DNA of 64,000 nucleotides, taken from CAYZWU01 sp964482235. Lineage in GTDB: Bacteria; Planctomycetota; B15-G4; CAYZWU01. This document shows positions 24,789-34,431 of the stretch, piece by piece. The position numbers and the translations under genes were made by a program. The stretch covers positions 1 through 64,000 of the forward strand of contig CAYZWU010000013.1 in the NCBI GenBank assembly GCA_964482235.1, given 5' to 3'. Position 1 is the first letter of the stretch, and every line of letters starts with the position of its first letter. Below the pieces are notes generated by a model. It ran no database searches. It saw only the letters and a program-made list of their open reading frames with translations, and was not told the origin of the DNA.

Positions 24789-27422
24789 ATGCGGGAGTCA
24801 GATCACCAGACGACGCTTCCACCAGGGCGGATCAAGCTCATCTGCCTCGTCTCGTTGTTCCTGGTTCTTGTTCCCTTTTCCGCTGCCCGATCCGGCGAGG
24901 AAGCGGATCAAGACCCCGACGCCGGCCAGCCTCTTCAGGAGTTCAGGACGAAGAAGGATGCGGCCCGGCTCGACGCTCTGCGCGCCGGCCTGAACGACCT
25001 CGTTGCCGGCTATCCCGATCGTCAGGCCCGGAGCCGGTCTATCCTGAGAGAGCTCGACGATCTGGAGAAGCACCTCGAGAAGACCGAGAAGCGCCTGGTC
25101 CGGGGGGACAAGGGCGCCGCAGCCGCGGCGGCGAAGCTCTTCGGCCGCGTCGATGCGCTGAGGCACAAGGCTCTCTGCGCCGATCCCCTGGTGAGCGGGC
25201 AGCCGATCCTCTTCGTCGTCCGCAAGCAGTACCGTTCGGATCACCACAATACAGCCACACTTTTCCAGACGGGCGAGATCAACACGGGCAGCTTCACAGG
25301 CGGTGCGGCCCTGAAGACGATCGACTTCGGGAAAGGCGGCCGCGTGAAGACCCTCCTCGAACTGCCGGAAGGAGTGATTCGCGATCCGGAGGTTCATTTC
25401 AGCGGCAGTAAGATCGTCTTCTCCATGCGGAAGAACAGGGAGGACGACTACCACATCTACGAGATCAACAGCGACGGGTCGGGGCTCAGGCAGCTCACGA
25501 AAAGCCCGGGAATCTCCGACGTCGATCCGCTCTACCTGCCCGACGGCACGATCGTCTTCTCCTCCACGAGGGAGCCGAAGTACTGCATGTGCAACAGGCA
25601 CATCATGGCGAACCTCTTCCGCATGGAGGGCGACGGGGCGAACATCCGCCAGATCGGGAAGAGCACCCTCTTCGAGGGCCACGCCGCGCTCCTCCCCGAC
25701 GGCAGGATCCTCTACGACAGGTGGGAGTACGTGGATCGCAACTTCGGCGATGCCCAGGGGCTCTGGAGCATGAACCCCGACGGCACGAACCCGGCCGTCT
25801 ACTGGGGGAACAACACCAACTCGCCGGGCGGCGTGATCGACGGGCGTCCCATTCCGGGGACGCAGATGGCGCTCTGCATCCTGGGCTCCTGCCATGACCG
25901 GCCGTGGGGCGCCCTGGCCCTCCTCGACCGGAACGTCGGCGTCGACGGGGCCGGCCCGGTGCTCCAAACGTGGCCGGTCGGCGCGATCGCCCTGATGGGC
26001 AAGGGGAACTGGGACACCTTCAAGCAGGTCAATCCGAAGTACGAGGATCCCTGGCCCCTGAACGACCGGACCTTTCTCTGCTCGCGGATGACCGGCAGAG
26101 GAGAGGAGATGGGGATCTGCCTCGTCGACCTCCACGGCAACGAGATCATGCTGCACACCGAGGAGCCCGGCTGCTACGATCCGATGCCCCTGGGACCCAG
26201 CGCGGCGCCCCAGCTGATTCCCCAGCGCAGGAGCTTCTCGGCCGACAGCGGCTTCTTCTACGTGGCCGATGTCTACAGCGGCACCAACATGAGCGGCGTG
26301 AAACGGGGCGAGGTCAGGAGCCTGCGCGTGGTGGAGTCGCCGGAGAAGCGGTTCTGGACCCACGCTTCGTGGGGCGGCCAGGGTGTTCACTGCCCGGCCA
26401 TGAACTGGCACGATTTCAACAACAAGCGGATTCTCGGCACTGTGCCCGTCGAGCCCGACGGCTCGGCCTTCTTCGAGGTCCCTGCCGAGAAGTTCGTCTA
26501 CTTCCAGCTCCTGGACGAGAAGGGGATGATGGTCCAGTCGATGCGCTCGGGAACCATGGTCCAGGCGGGCGAGACGGCGGGGTGCGTGGGATGCCACGAG
26601 CCCCGGCTCGCCGCGCCGCCTCCCCTGAGCCGGAAGATGCCCCTCGCGCTCGAGCGCCCCCCGAGCCGCCTCGACGGCTGGTACGGGGAGCCCCGTCTCT
26701 TCAACTACATGACCGAGGTGCAGCCCGTGTTCGACAGGGCCTGCGTGCAGTGCCACGACTTCGGGAAGGAGGCGGGGCAAACGTTGAACCTTGCTCCAGA
26801 CCGGACGCTCACTTTCAACACGTCGTACAACGAGCTGTGGCGCAAGAAGAAGATCACCGTCGTGGGAGCGGGGCCGTCCCGGATCCAGGAGCCGCGCACC
26901 TGGGGCTCCCACGCGAGCCGCCTGGTCGAGGTGCTCCTCGCCGGGCACAACGACGTGGCTCTCGGCACGGAGGAGTTCGACCGGATCGTGACGTGGATCG
27001 ACATCAACGCCCCGTTCTATCCCGTCTACTCCAGCGCCTACCCCGGCAACCTCGCCGGCCGGTCGCCCCTCGACGGGAATCAGATCAACAGGCTGTCGCA
27101 GTTGACCGGTGTTCCCTTCTCCAAGCTGGCCCATCATCAGAACAACAAGGGTCCCCGGATCAGCTTCGACCGGCCGGAGCTGAGCGCCTGTCTCGTTGGC
27201 TTGAAGGAGAAGGACGCCGCGGCCTTCGAGGAGGCTCTGGCGATCATTCGCTCGGGCACGCTCACGCTCGTGGAGCAGCCGAGGGCGGACATGTCGGGTT
27301 TCAACGCCTGCACGACGGACAGGCTTCACCAGGTAAAATACGAAAAGCGTCAACGTGCCGAACGCCTGAGCCGCGATGCGATCCGGAAAGGCGGCAAACG
27401 GTATGACGATGCGTCGAAATGA
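24789..27422 (+). CDS. Exported beta-propeller cytochrome c-type protein, HZS-alpha-like
   Basis: 877 residues from the second of two adjacent ATGs (24786/24789); GGAG is better spaced for 24789. A hydrophobic signal segment (about 17-36) and a helical region (about 50-140) are followed by a WD40/TolB-like propeller (YEINSDGSGLRQLT, LPDGRILYDRWEY) to about 480. Two heme motifs, CVGCH (599-603) and CVQCH (652-656), then follow. The order propeller, middle domain, c-type hemes resembles the hydrazine synthase alpha subunit family that is widespread in planctomycetes. Most such homologues have no hydrazine role, so a periplasmic redox function is all that can be claimed. The next redox gene starts 15 bases later. 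Confidence 0.78.
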   Translation: MRESDHQTTLPPGRIKLICLVSLFLVLVPFSAARSGEEADQDPDAGQPLQEFRTKKDAARLDALRAGLNDLVAGYPDRQARSRSILRELDDLEKHLEKTEKRLVRGDKGAAAAAAKLFGRVDALRHKALCADPLVSGQPILFVVRKQYRSDHHNTATLFQTGEINTGSFTGGAALKTIDFGKGGRVKTLLELPEGVIRDPEVHFSGSKIVFSMRKNREDDYHIYEINSDGSGLRQLTKSPGISDVDPLYLPDGTIVFSSTREPKYCMCNRHIMANLFRMEGDGANIRQIGKSTLFEGHAALLPDGRILYDRWEYVDRNFGDAQGLWSMNPDGTNPAVYWGNNTNSPGGVIDGRPIPGTQMALCILGSCHDRPWGALALLDRNVGVDGAGPVLQTWPVGAIALMGKGNWDTFKQVNPKYEDPWPLNDRTFLCSRMTGRGEEMGICLVDLHGNEIMLHTEEPGCYDPMPLGPSAAPQLIPQRRSFSADSGFFYVADVYSGTNMSGVKRGEVRSLRVVESPEKRFWTHASWGGQGVHCPAMNWHDFNNKRILGTVPVEPDGSAFFEVPAEKFVYFQLLDEKGMMVQSMRSGTMVQAGETAGCVGCHEPRLAAPPPLSRKMPLALERPPSRLDGWYGEPRLFNYMTEVQPVFDRACVQCHDFGKEAGQTLNLAPDRTLTFNTSYNELWRKKKITVVGAGPSRIQEPRTWGSHASRLVEVLLAGHNDVALGTEEFDRIVTWIDINAPFYPVYSSAYPGNLAGRSPLDGNQINRLSQLTGVPFSKLAHHQNNKGPRISFDRPELSACLVGLKEKDAAAFEEALAIIRSGTLTLVEQPRADMSGFNACTTDRLHQVKYEKRQRAERLSRDAIRKGGKRYDDASK

Positions 27423-27437
27423 GGAGATACGAGAAAG

Positions 27438-29312
27438 ATGCGCAATCCGATGCGGTTGAAGAACATTACCGGTGTTTTGATCCGGGCCATCAGCCTGTTG
27501 ATCCTGTTCGCCGGACTGGCGCTGTCGCCCATACCGGAGAAGGCTGCCGGTTCCTTTCGCTCGCCCCTCGTCCTGGTGCCTGACGACGACGGCCGGCACC
27601 TCTACGTTGCCCAGGCCACGGCGAACGAGATCGCTCTCTTCGATGTCGAGAAGGGCAGGGTTGCCGGCCGACTGGAGATTCCCGGGCCTCCCGGCGGGAT
27701 GGCCCTGGCTCCCGGCGGTTCCCGGCTCTTCGTGACCCAGGCCGATCCGGACGGCCTGATCCATCTGGTGGACACCAAGACCTTCCGGATCGAGAAGAGG
27801 CTCGAGGCGGGTCACTTTCCCGTGGCCCCTGTCGTCAGCCCGGACGGCAAGAGGCTCTATGTCTGCAACCGGTTCGACAACACCGTCTCCGTCTTCGATC
27901 TCGAATCGGGGAAGGAGCTCGAGAGGCTCCAGGCTGTCCGCGAACCGGTGGCGGCGGTGATCACCCCTGACAACAAGTGGCTCTTCGTTGCCAACCATCT
28001 CCCCTCCGGTGCGGCTGACGGCGCCTATGCCGCGGCGGGGATCTCCTTCTTCCCCGTCGGCGGGGAAGGCAAGCCCGGCTTCATCCCCCTTCCCAACGGC
28101 TCCACCGGCCTGAGGGGCCTTAGCCTCTCGCACGACGGCAGACATGCCTACGCCACCCACATCCTGGCCCGGTACCAGCTGCCCACGACGCAGCTCGAGC
28201 GCGGCTGGATGAACACCAACGCCCTGAGCGTGATCGACGTGAAGAACCGCTCCCTGCTCAACACCGTCCTGCTCGACAGCGTGGATCTGGGCGCAGCCAA
28301 TCCCTGGGGCGTGGCCTGCACTCCCGACGGCCGGTCGATCTGCGTCTCCCTGGCCGGGACGCACGAGATCTGCCTGATCGACAGGGTGAAGCTGCACGAG
28401 AGGCTCGCTGCGGCGGCCCGGGGCGAGAAGGTGACGTCCGTTTCACGGAGCTCCGAGGACGTACCGAACGATCTGAGCTTCCTCGTGGGGATCAGCAAGC
28501 GAATCGCTCTCGCAGGCAAAGGCCCGCGGGGCCTGGCCCTCGCCGGCAGCCGGCTCTATGCCGCCGAATATTACAGCGACAGCCTCGGTGTCGTGGATCT
28601 CGAGAGCGGGAGAAGAAAGAGGGCGAAATCGCTGCCCCTCGGCCCCAAGGTCGCCATGATGAAGGAGAGGCAGGGCGAGATTTTCTTCAACGACGCGGGG
28701 CTCTGCTTCCAGAAGTGGCAGAGCTGCGCCAGCTGCCACCCCGACGGCAGGGCCGATGCCCTCAACTGGGATCTTCTCAACGACGGCCTCGGGAATCCGA
28801 AGAACACCAAGAGCCTGCTCCTGTCGCACCGCACGCCTCCGTCGATGATCACCGGGATCCGGGATGACGCCGAGATGGCTGTCCGTGCCGGGCTGCGCCA
28901 CATCCAGTTCGCCGTTCGACCGGAGGCGGAGGCCGCTGCCATCGATGCCTTTCTCGAGTCGATGAAGCCGGTGCCCAGCCCCTTCCTGAAGGGCGGCAGC
29001 CTGAGCGCGTCGGCCGAGCGGGGACGGGAGATCTTCGAGAATGCTGGATGCGCCTCGTGCCACCCGGCTCCCCTGCTGACGAACCTGCAGAAGTACGACG
29101 TGGGGACGGGCAGGGGACGGGAGGAGGCGATCGCCTTCGATACACCGACCCTGATCGAGGTGTGGCGAACGGGACCGTGGCTCTACGACGGCCGTGCAGC
29201 GACGATGCAAAGCCTGCTGAGGGAACACAACAGGATGGACAGCCATGGAACGACGGCGGAGCTGACGGAAGAGCAGCTGCGCGACCTGGCCGAGTTCATC
29301 CTCTCCCTGTAG
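27438..29312 (+). CDS. Exported YVTN beta-propeller fused to di-heme MauG/CcpA-like cytochrome domain
   Basis: 624 residues. An N-terminal signal segment (about 10-30) leads to a seven-bladed YVTN-type propeller (about 35-390; for example VVSPDGKRLYVCNRFDNTVS). A di-heme domain follows with CASCH at 430-434 and 538-542, ending in an AELTEEQLRDLAEFILSL helix typical of MauG/cytochrome c peroxidase relatives. It is predicted periplasmic. Its position directly behind the HZS-alpha-like gene suggests a shared electron-transfer system. Peroxidase or substrate-oxidising activity cannot be distinguished. Confidence 0.85.
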   Translation: MRNPMRLKNITGVLIRAISLLILFAGLALSPIPEKAAGSFRSPLVLVPDDDGRHLYVAQATANEIALFDVEKGRVAGRLEIPGPPGGMALAPGGSRLFVTQADPDGLIHLVDTKTFRIEKRLEAGHFPVAPVVSPDGKRLYVCNRFDNTVSVFDLESGKELERLQAVREPVAAVITPDNKWLFVANHLPSGAADGAYAAAGISFFPVGGEGKPGFIPLPNGSTGLRGLSLSHDGRHAYATHILARYQLPTTQLERGWMNTNALSVIDVKNRSLLNTVLLDSVDLGAANPWGVACTPDGRSICVSLAGTHEICLIDRVKLHERLAAAARGEKVTSVSRSSEDVPNDLSFLVGISKRIALAGKGPRGLALAGSRLYAAEYYSDSLGVVDLESGRRKRAKSLPLGPKVAMMKERQGEIFFNDAGLCFQKWQSCASCHPDGRADALNWDLLNDGLGNPKNTKSLLLSHRTPPSMITGIRDDAEMAVRAGLRHIQFAVRPEAEAAAIDAFLESMKPVPSPFLKGGSLSASAERGREIFENAGCASCHPAPLLTNLQKYDVGTGRGREEAIAFDTPTLIEVWRTGPWLYDGRAATMQSLLREHNRMDSHGTTAELTEEQLRDLAEFILSL

Positions 29313-29385
29313 CAGCCGGCAGATAGACTGTTTCGATTCCAATCCGTAGCGACTCGGCGATTCTTTCGGTGAGAGGAGACTCTCC

Positions 29386-32300
29386 ATGTTCCGTTCAACG
29401 GCATTCCATCTTCACGCAGCCCTGGCGATCGTTCTCTTTCTCCTGACCGGGGGTCCGGCCGATGCCGGGGACTGGCCCACCTATCGCCACGACGCGAGGC
29501 GCAGCGGCGCGTGCGAGGCGACGGTCCGTTCCCCTCTGTCGCTCCAGTGGACCTTCGTGCCGACGCATGCCCCGCAACCGGCCTGGCCGCTGCCCGGCGA
29601 GGAGCTCCCGCGGATGCACGCGGACAACGCCTTCCACGTCACCATTGCCGATGGGATCGCCTGCTTCGGCTCATCGGCGGACAACGCCGTTAGGGCGGTG
29701 GATCTGGCCAGCGGCCGGCTGCTCTGGACGTTCGACACCTGCGGGCCCGTTCGCTTCGCCCCTTCCTTTCACGACGGCCGTCTCTACTTCGGTTCCGACG
29801 ACGGTCTCGTCTACTGTCTCGATGCCGGGGACGGCTCCCCGATCTGGAAGCATCGTCCCGGTCCCGGTCCGGACAAGACGATCGGCAACGGCCGCGTCAT
29901 CTCGGTGTGGCCGATCCGCACCTCGATCCTCGTCGACAGCGGCGCGGTCTATTTCGGAGCCGGTGTCTTTCCCTTCGAGGGGATCGTCATCGGGGCGCTC
30001 CGGGCCGGGGACGGCTTTCCGATCTGGCGGAACGATACGGTGGGCGACCGGACCCACGACCTGGAGTATGGAGGGGTCTCGCCGCAAGGCTACCTCCTCG
30101 CCACGCGCGATGTCCTCTTCGTTCCCTCGGGCCGCGCCATGCCGGCCGCCTTCGACCGGCGCACCGGGAAGTTCCTCTACTACGCATCGCCGGGGGCGAA
30201 GCGCGGCGGCACGTGGGGATTGATCGAGGAGGACCGTCTCGTGGCCGGCGTCGACCTTTCCGGGAAGCCCCACAAGGTCTCCTACGATGCCGGTACCGGC
30301 GGCGGCCGCCGCGCGGCCTACGCCTGGTTTCCCGGCCTCGACATGGTCGTTGCCGATCGATGCACCTTCATCCTCACCAGGGACGGCATCATCGCCGTCG
30401 ACCGTGCGGCTCACGCCGCGGCGCTGCAGGAGGAAAGCCGGCTCTCCCTGGCGCGGAAGGAGATGAACAAGGAGCTGTCGAAGCTCAGGAAGGAGATCGT
30501 GTCGTCCGAGGGGGATAAGAGGGCCGCGATTGCCAAGAGGATCGAGGATCTGGCGGCCAAGGTGCGCGGCTGCGACGAGAAGATACGGGCAGCGCGAAAT
30601 TCGAGCACCCTGTGGCGTCACCGCCGCGTCGGCCTGACCGCCCTGGCCCGGGCCGGCGGGATCATCGTGGCAGGGGGCGACGGTTTCGTGGAACTCCTCG
30701 ACGAGCAATCGGGCCGGCGGCTCTGGGAGGGGGCAGTCACCGGCAGGGCCTGCGCTTTTGCCCTGGCGGACGGGCGCCTCGTCGTGAGCACGGACAAGGG
30801 GCCGATCCACTGCTTCGGGCCGGAGAGCGGAAATCCGCCGAGGGTTATCAAGCAGGATCAAGATCCCTTCCCCTTCGAGGAAGACGCCCTTTCCTCCCGC
30901 TACGCCGAGGCGGCGGAGCGTATGATCCGCGAATCAGGGATCGAGAAGGGATACTGCCTCGTGCTCGAGAGCGGCGAGGGAAGGCTAGCCTACGAGCTGG
31001 CCTCGAGGAGCGAGTTGACGATCCTGGCGCTCGAGGAGGATCCGGTCAAGCTGGCATCGGCACGGAGAAAGCTCCACGAGGCCGGGCTGCTCGGCACGCG
31101 GGTGACGATGGCGCCCTGGTCGATCGAGAGCCTGCCCCCCTGGTTCGCCAACCTGGTCGTCTCCGATGCGGTGGCGGCCACGGGACGGACGGCGCTGCCT
31201 GACGGCTGTTGCGACCGCGTGCTGCGGCCCTGCGGCGGGACGATCTTTCTTGCTCCTTCGGACGGCACCCCGGACGGCTCCTTCGCGAAACGGGTGCGCG
31301 GACCTCTCGACGGGGCCGGCAGCTGGACGCAGCTCTACGCCGATCCGGCCAACACGGCCTGCTCGCGCGACGAGCTGGTGAAGGGCCCCTTCGGGATACT
31401 CTGGTACGGCGAACCGGGATCGCAGGACATCGTGGACCGCCATGGCCGTGCCTGCGGCCCCGTGTCGATGGACGGGCGCCTGTTCCACCAGGGCGGGGAG
31501 ATGGTTCTCGCCTGCGACGCCTACAACGGCACGCTGCTCTGGAAAAGGAAGATCCCCGGCGCTGTTCGAGTCCGCGTCGACGTGGACGGCGGAAACCTGG
31601 CTCTCACCCGCGACGGCCTCTTCGTGGCTGCTCTCGACAAATGCTACCGCCTAGATCCGGATACGGGCGAGACGGTGCGCGTCTTCGATCTGCCGGCCCT
31701 GCCCGACGGCAGGACGGGGCGATGGGGCTACATCGCGGCTCAGGGGAAGATCCTCTTCGGCACCGTGGCCGATCCGCTCGCCATGGAATATGCCGCCGTG
31801 TGGAAGGATTTTGTCGACAGCGAGGCGAACTGCTGGAAGAGCGAGGACGAGATCGCCGAGGCGGTGCGGCAGGCCTGGGAGAAGTCCGGATCGTTCCGCA
31901 AACTGTACCCCGACTCCCGGGCCAGGCATCCCGAACCCGGCGACGATCTCTACATGCAGTTCCAGAGGGCCGGCACGCTCTGGCAGCCCATGTCCGACTT
32001 CCCTGCCTGGGACAGCCAGAGGTCGCCCCGGGGCGCGCTGACCGGACGTCTCATGGCCGGCGACACCCTTTTCGCCATGGACGTGGACACCGGCGAGCTG
32101 CTCTGGGCGTGGCGCGGCAGGAGGATCCCGAACATCGCCGTCTCCATTGCCGACGGGCTGGTCCATTTCGTGGAAGGCGGACCGTCCGAGGCCGATCGAG
32201 CAAAGGCCCTGCAGAAGCTGGCAGAGGTCAAGAAGGCCGGCCTTTTCGAGGAGGGGAAGGAGGCGTCCCTGGTGAAGCCGGACGAGGCCGACGTCAGGAT

Positions 32301-34416
32301 GGTCGTGGCCCTCGATGCGGCAACGGGAGATCTCAGGTGGAAGCAGCCGCTCGACCTGACGGGATGCGGCGGCGACAAGATGGGGACGGCCTGCGCCGAC
32401 GGCGTCCTGCTCTTCTTCGGGCACTTCAGCAATCACGATACGGGCTTCTTCCTGAGAAACGAGCTCAGCTGGCGCCGTGTCACGGCCTGCGATGCGGCAA
32501 CGGGAGAGTTTCTCTGGTCGCGTCCCCTCAACTACCTTCGCCGCCCCCTCGTGGTGGGCGACAAGGTGATCATCGAGCCGCGGGCCTGCGAGCTCCATAC
32601 GGGCAGGACGGTGATGCGCGCCCATCCGGTGAGCGGCCAGCCGGTGCCGTGGGAGTTCCTGAGGCCGGGCCACTGCTGCGCCGTGACTTCCGCATCGGCC
32701 CACACCCTCTTCTACAGGTCCTACTTCGGGGCGATCTACGACTTCACGAACGACGGCGGGCTCAGCCTCTTCGGCGCCATCCGGCCGGGCTGCTGGCTCA
32801 ACATGATCTCGGCAGGCGGGCTGATGCTCATGCCCGAGGCGAGCGCCGGCTGCACCTGCTCCTTCCCCGTGCGCTGCTCCCTGGCGCTGGCGCCGAGGCC
32901 GGAGAGGAAGGCGGACAACTGGACCGTCTTCATCACCCACGGCCCTTCGAAGCCGGTCAAGCATCTGGCCGTCAACTTCGGGGCTCCCGGCGACAGGAGG
33001 GACGGCGACGGGCGGCTCTGGATCGCCTGGCCGCGGCCGCGGGTCGTGTCGCCCATCGGGTACGGGAACTACGCCATGTCGCTCGACATGAAAACCGATC
33101 TGGCCGACGGAGGGAGCTACTTCAAGCGGGACCACCGCGGCGTCACGATCGACGGCACGGAACGGCCGTGGCTCTTCACGTCGGGATGCTCGGGGATCCT
33201 GCGCTGCGAGATTCCCCTGATCGACGGGGGGAAGGGGCATCGGCCCGGGCAATACACGGTCCGTCTCGGCTTTGCCTCACCTGACGGGGACCGGGCCGGT
33301 TCGCGGATCTTCGACCTGTCGATCAACGGAACGCCTGTCCTCGATCGGTTCGACGTCGGCGAGGCGGCAGGGGCGACGCAGGGCGCCGTGGTCAGGGAGT
33401 TCAAGGGGATCGCCGTCGAGGAGACTGTTGTTCTCGAATTCGCTCCGGCGAGAGGGATGGGAGAAGAAGAGGGCGTTCCCCTGATCAACTGCCTGGAGAT
33501 CGTTCGAGAGGACCTGGAAAACCTGCCGGCCACGGCGACGATGGACGATCCGGGCAAGCGTGCGGGCGAGCTCCTCGAACTGGCACGCGCCCGGCTCGAT
33601 CAGGGAGAGACGGATCAGGCTCTTGCTCTGTTCCACCAGGTTTTCGAGAGCTCTACCGGTCTGGAAGCGAGGCGGAGAGCCCTCGAAGGGATGAGCCGGA
33701 TCTCCAGCCCGGACTCGCTGTCCGTTCTCGATCGCTGCTGGGAGAGGGGCTCGTCCATTCTCACCGAGTACAGGGAGATCGATTCCGTGATCGCGTGCCG
33801 GATGGCCAGGCTCTGCGTCACCGTGGCCGGGAAGATCGCAGCGAGTGACAGGGATCGCGCTCTTGCCGTCATGAGCAGCCTGAAGGGGAGACTCTCGCGG
33901 CTTTCCGATGCTTCGCTTCGCCGGGAGGTGGCCATGAAGCTCGGCTACCTGATCGGCTGGAGGCTGGCCGGCCCGATCCCCTGGGGCGAGGCCCTCGAAT
34001 CGGTGGAGGATGTCTGCTCCGCTGGCAGGGCCGTTGATCCCGATAAACCCGTTCCGGCCGGCGGTGCCGGATCGAAGTGGTTCGACTACACGGGAAGCGG
34101 CATCAGGATAGACCTGGAGAGCGCCATCGGTCCGAACGATAAGGTTTCGGCCTATGCCTTCGCCGAGTACGAGCTCGACGCGCCCAGGGATCTGCTCCTT
34201 CACATCGGCAGCGACGACGGCTTCAAGTGCTGGTTCAACGGCCGGGCGGCCGGCGGCTTCGATGCGCCCCGGAGCTGGACGGCCGACGGAACGGTTCTTC
34301 CCGTGAAGGGAAAGAAGGGCGCCAACACGATCCTGCTGCAGATCGTCGAGCAGAGCGGCAGCTGGGCCTTCAGCGCGCGGGTCACCGATCGGGACGGATT
34401 TCCCCTGATGTTCTGA
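29386..34416 (+). CDS. Giant exported PQQ-propeller protein with methyltransferase-like, malectin-like and C-terminal binding domains
   Basis: 1676 residues with GAGAGGAG before the ATG. Signal peptide 1-27 (PADA/GDW) is followed by a PQQ-type propeller (WPTYRHDARRSGA, then repeated LLWTFDT and IWKH-type blades). It is interrupted by a Lys/Glu-rich coiled coil (about 345-400). Residues about 505-640 look like a class I SAM methyltransferase fold (CLVLESGEGRLAYELA and acidic LALEEDPVKLASARRKL). A second propeller (about 650-1230), a malectin-like domain (about 1285-1365; YTVRLGFASPDGDRAGSRIF), TPR-like helices, and a terminal binding domain (GSDDGFKCWFNG) follow. It is probably periplasmic or outer-membrane associated. 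Catalytic use of PQQ is unproven; these propellers are often purely structural. Confidence 0.85.
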   Translation: MFRSTAFHLHAALAIVLFLLTGGPADAGDWPTYRHDARRSGACEATVRSPLSLQWTFVPTHAPQPAWPLPGEELPRMHADNAFHVTIADGIACFGSSADNAVRAVDLASGRLLWTFDTCGPVRFAPSFHDGRLYFGSDDGLVYCLDAGDGSPIWKHRPGPGPDKTIGNGRVISVWPIRTSILVDSGAVYFGAGVFPFEGIVIGALRAGDGFPIWRNDTVGDRTHDLEYGGVSPQGYLLATRDVLFVPSGRAMPAAFDRRTGKFLYYASPGAKRGGTWGLIEEDRLVAGVDLSGKPHKVSYDAGTGGGRRAAYAWFPGLDMVVADRCTFILTRDGIIAVDRAAHAAALQEESRLSLARKEMNKELSKLRKEIVSSEGDKRAAIAKRIEDLAAKVRGCDEKIRAARNSSTLWRHRRVGLTALARAGGIIVAGGDGFVELLDEQSGRRLWEGAVTGRACAFALADGRLVVSTDKGPIHCFGPESGNPPRVIKQDQDPFPFEEDALSSRYAEAAERMIRESGIEKGYCLVLESGEGRLAYELASRSELTILALEEDPVKLASARRKLHEAGLLGTRVTMAPWSIESLPPWFANLVVSDAVAATGRTALPDGCCDRVLRPCGGTIFLAPSDGTPDGSFAKRVRGPLDGAGSWTQLYADPANTACSRDELVKGPFGILWYGEPGSQDIVDRHGRACGPVSMDGRLFHQGGEMVLACDAYNGTLLWKRKIPGAVRVRVDVDGGNLALTRDGLFVAALDKCYRLDPDTGETVRVFDLPALPDGRTGRWGYIAAQGKILFGTVADPLAMEYAAVWKDFVDSEANCWKSEDEIAEAVRQAWEKSGSFRKLYPDSRARHPEPGDDLYMQFQRAGTLWQPMSDFPAWDSQRSPRGALTGRLMAGDTLFAMDVDTGELLWAWRGRRIPNIAVSIADGLVHFVEGGPSEADRAKALQKLAEVKKAGLFEEGKEASLVKPDEADVRMVVALDAATGDLRWKQPLDLTGCGGDKMGTACADGVLLFFGHFSNHDTGFFLRNELSWRRVTACDAATGEFLWSRPLNYLRRPLVVGDKVIIEPRACELHTGRTVMRAHPVSGQPVPWEFLRPGHCCAVTSASAHTLFYRSYFGAIYDFTNDGGLSLFGAIRPGCWLNMISAGGLMLMPEASAGCTCSFPVRCSLALAPRPERKADNWTVFITHGPSKPVKHLAVNFGAPGDRRDGDGRLWIAWPRPRVVSPIGYGNYAMSLDMKTDLADGGSYFKRDHRGVTIDGTERPWLFTSGCSGILRCEIPLIDGGKGHRPGQYTVRLGFASPDGDRAGSRIFDLSINGTPVLDRFDVGEAAGATQGAVVREFKGIAVEETVVLEFAPARGMGEEEGVPLINCLEIVREDLENLPATATMDDPGKRAGELLELARARLDQGETDQALALFHQVFESSTGLEARRRALEGMSRISSPDSLSVLDRCWERGSSILTEYREIDSVIACRMARLCVTVAGKIAASDRDRALAVMSSLKGRLSRLSDASLRREVAMKLGYLIGWRLAGPIPWGEALESVEDVCSAGRAVDPDKPVPAGGAGSKWFDYTGSGIRIDLESAIGPNDKVSAYAFAEYELDAPRDLLLHIGSDDGFKCWFNGRAAGGFDAPRSWTADGTVLPVKGKKGANTILLQIVEQSGSWAFSARVTDRDGFPLMF

Positions 34417-34431
34417 ACTGCAGATGGGAGC

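Noticed and set aside
24798..28397. 1199-residue open frame on the minus strand
   Set aside because: It is a shadow of the two cytochrome genes created by high GC at third positions; composition is His/Arg/Pro-rich with no domains.
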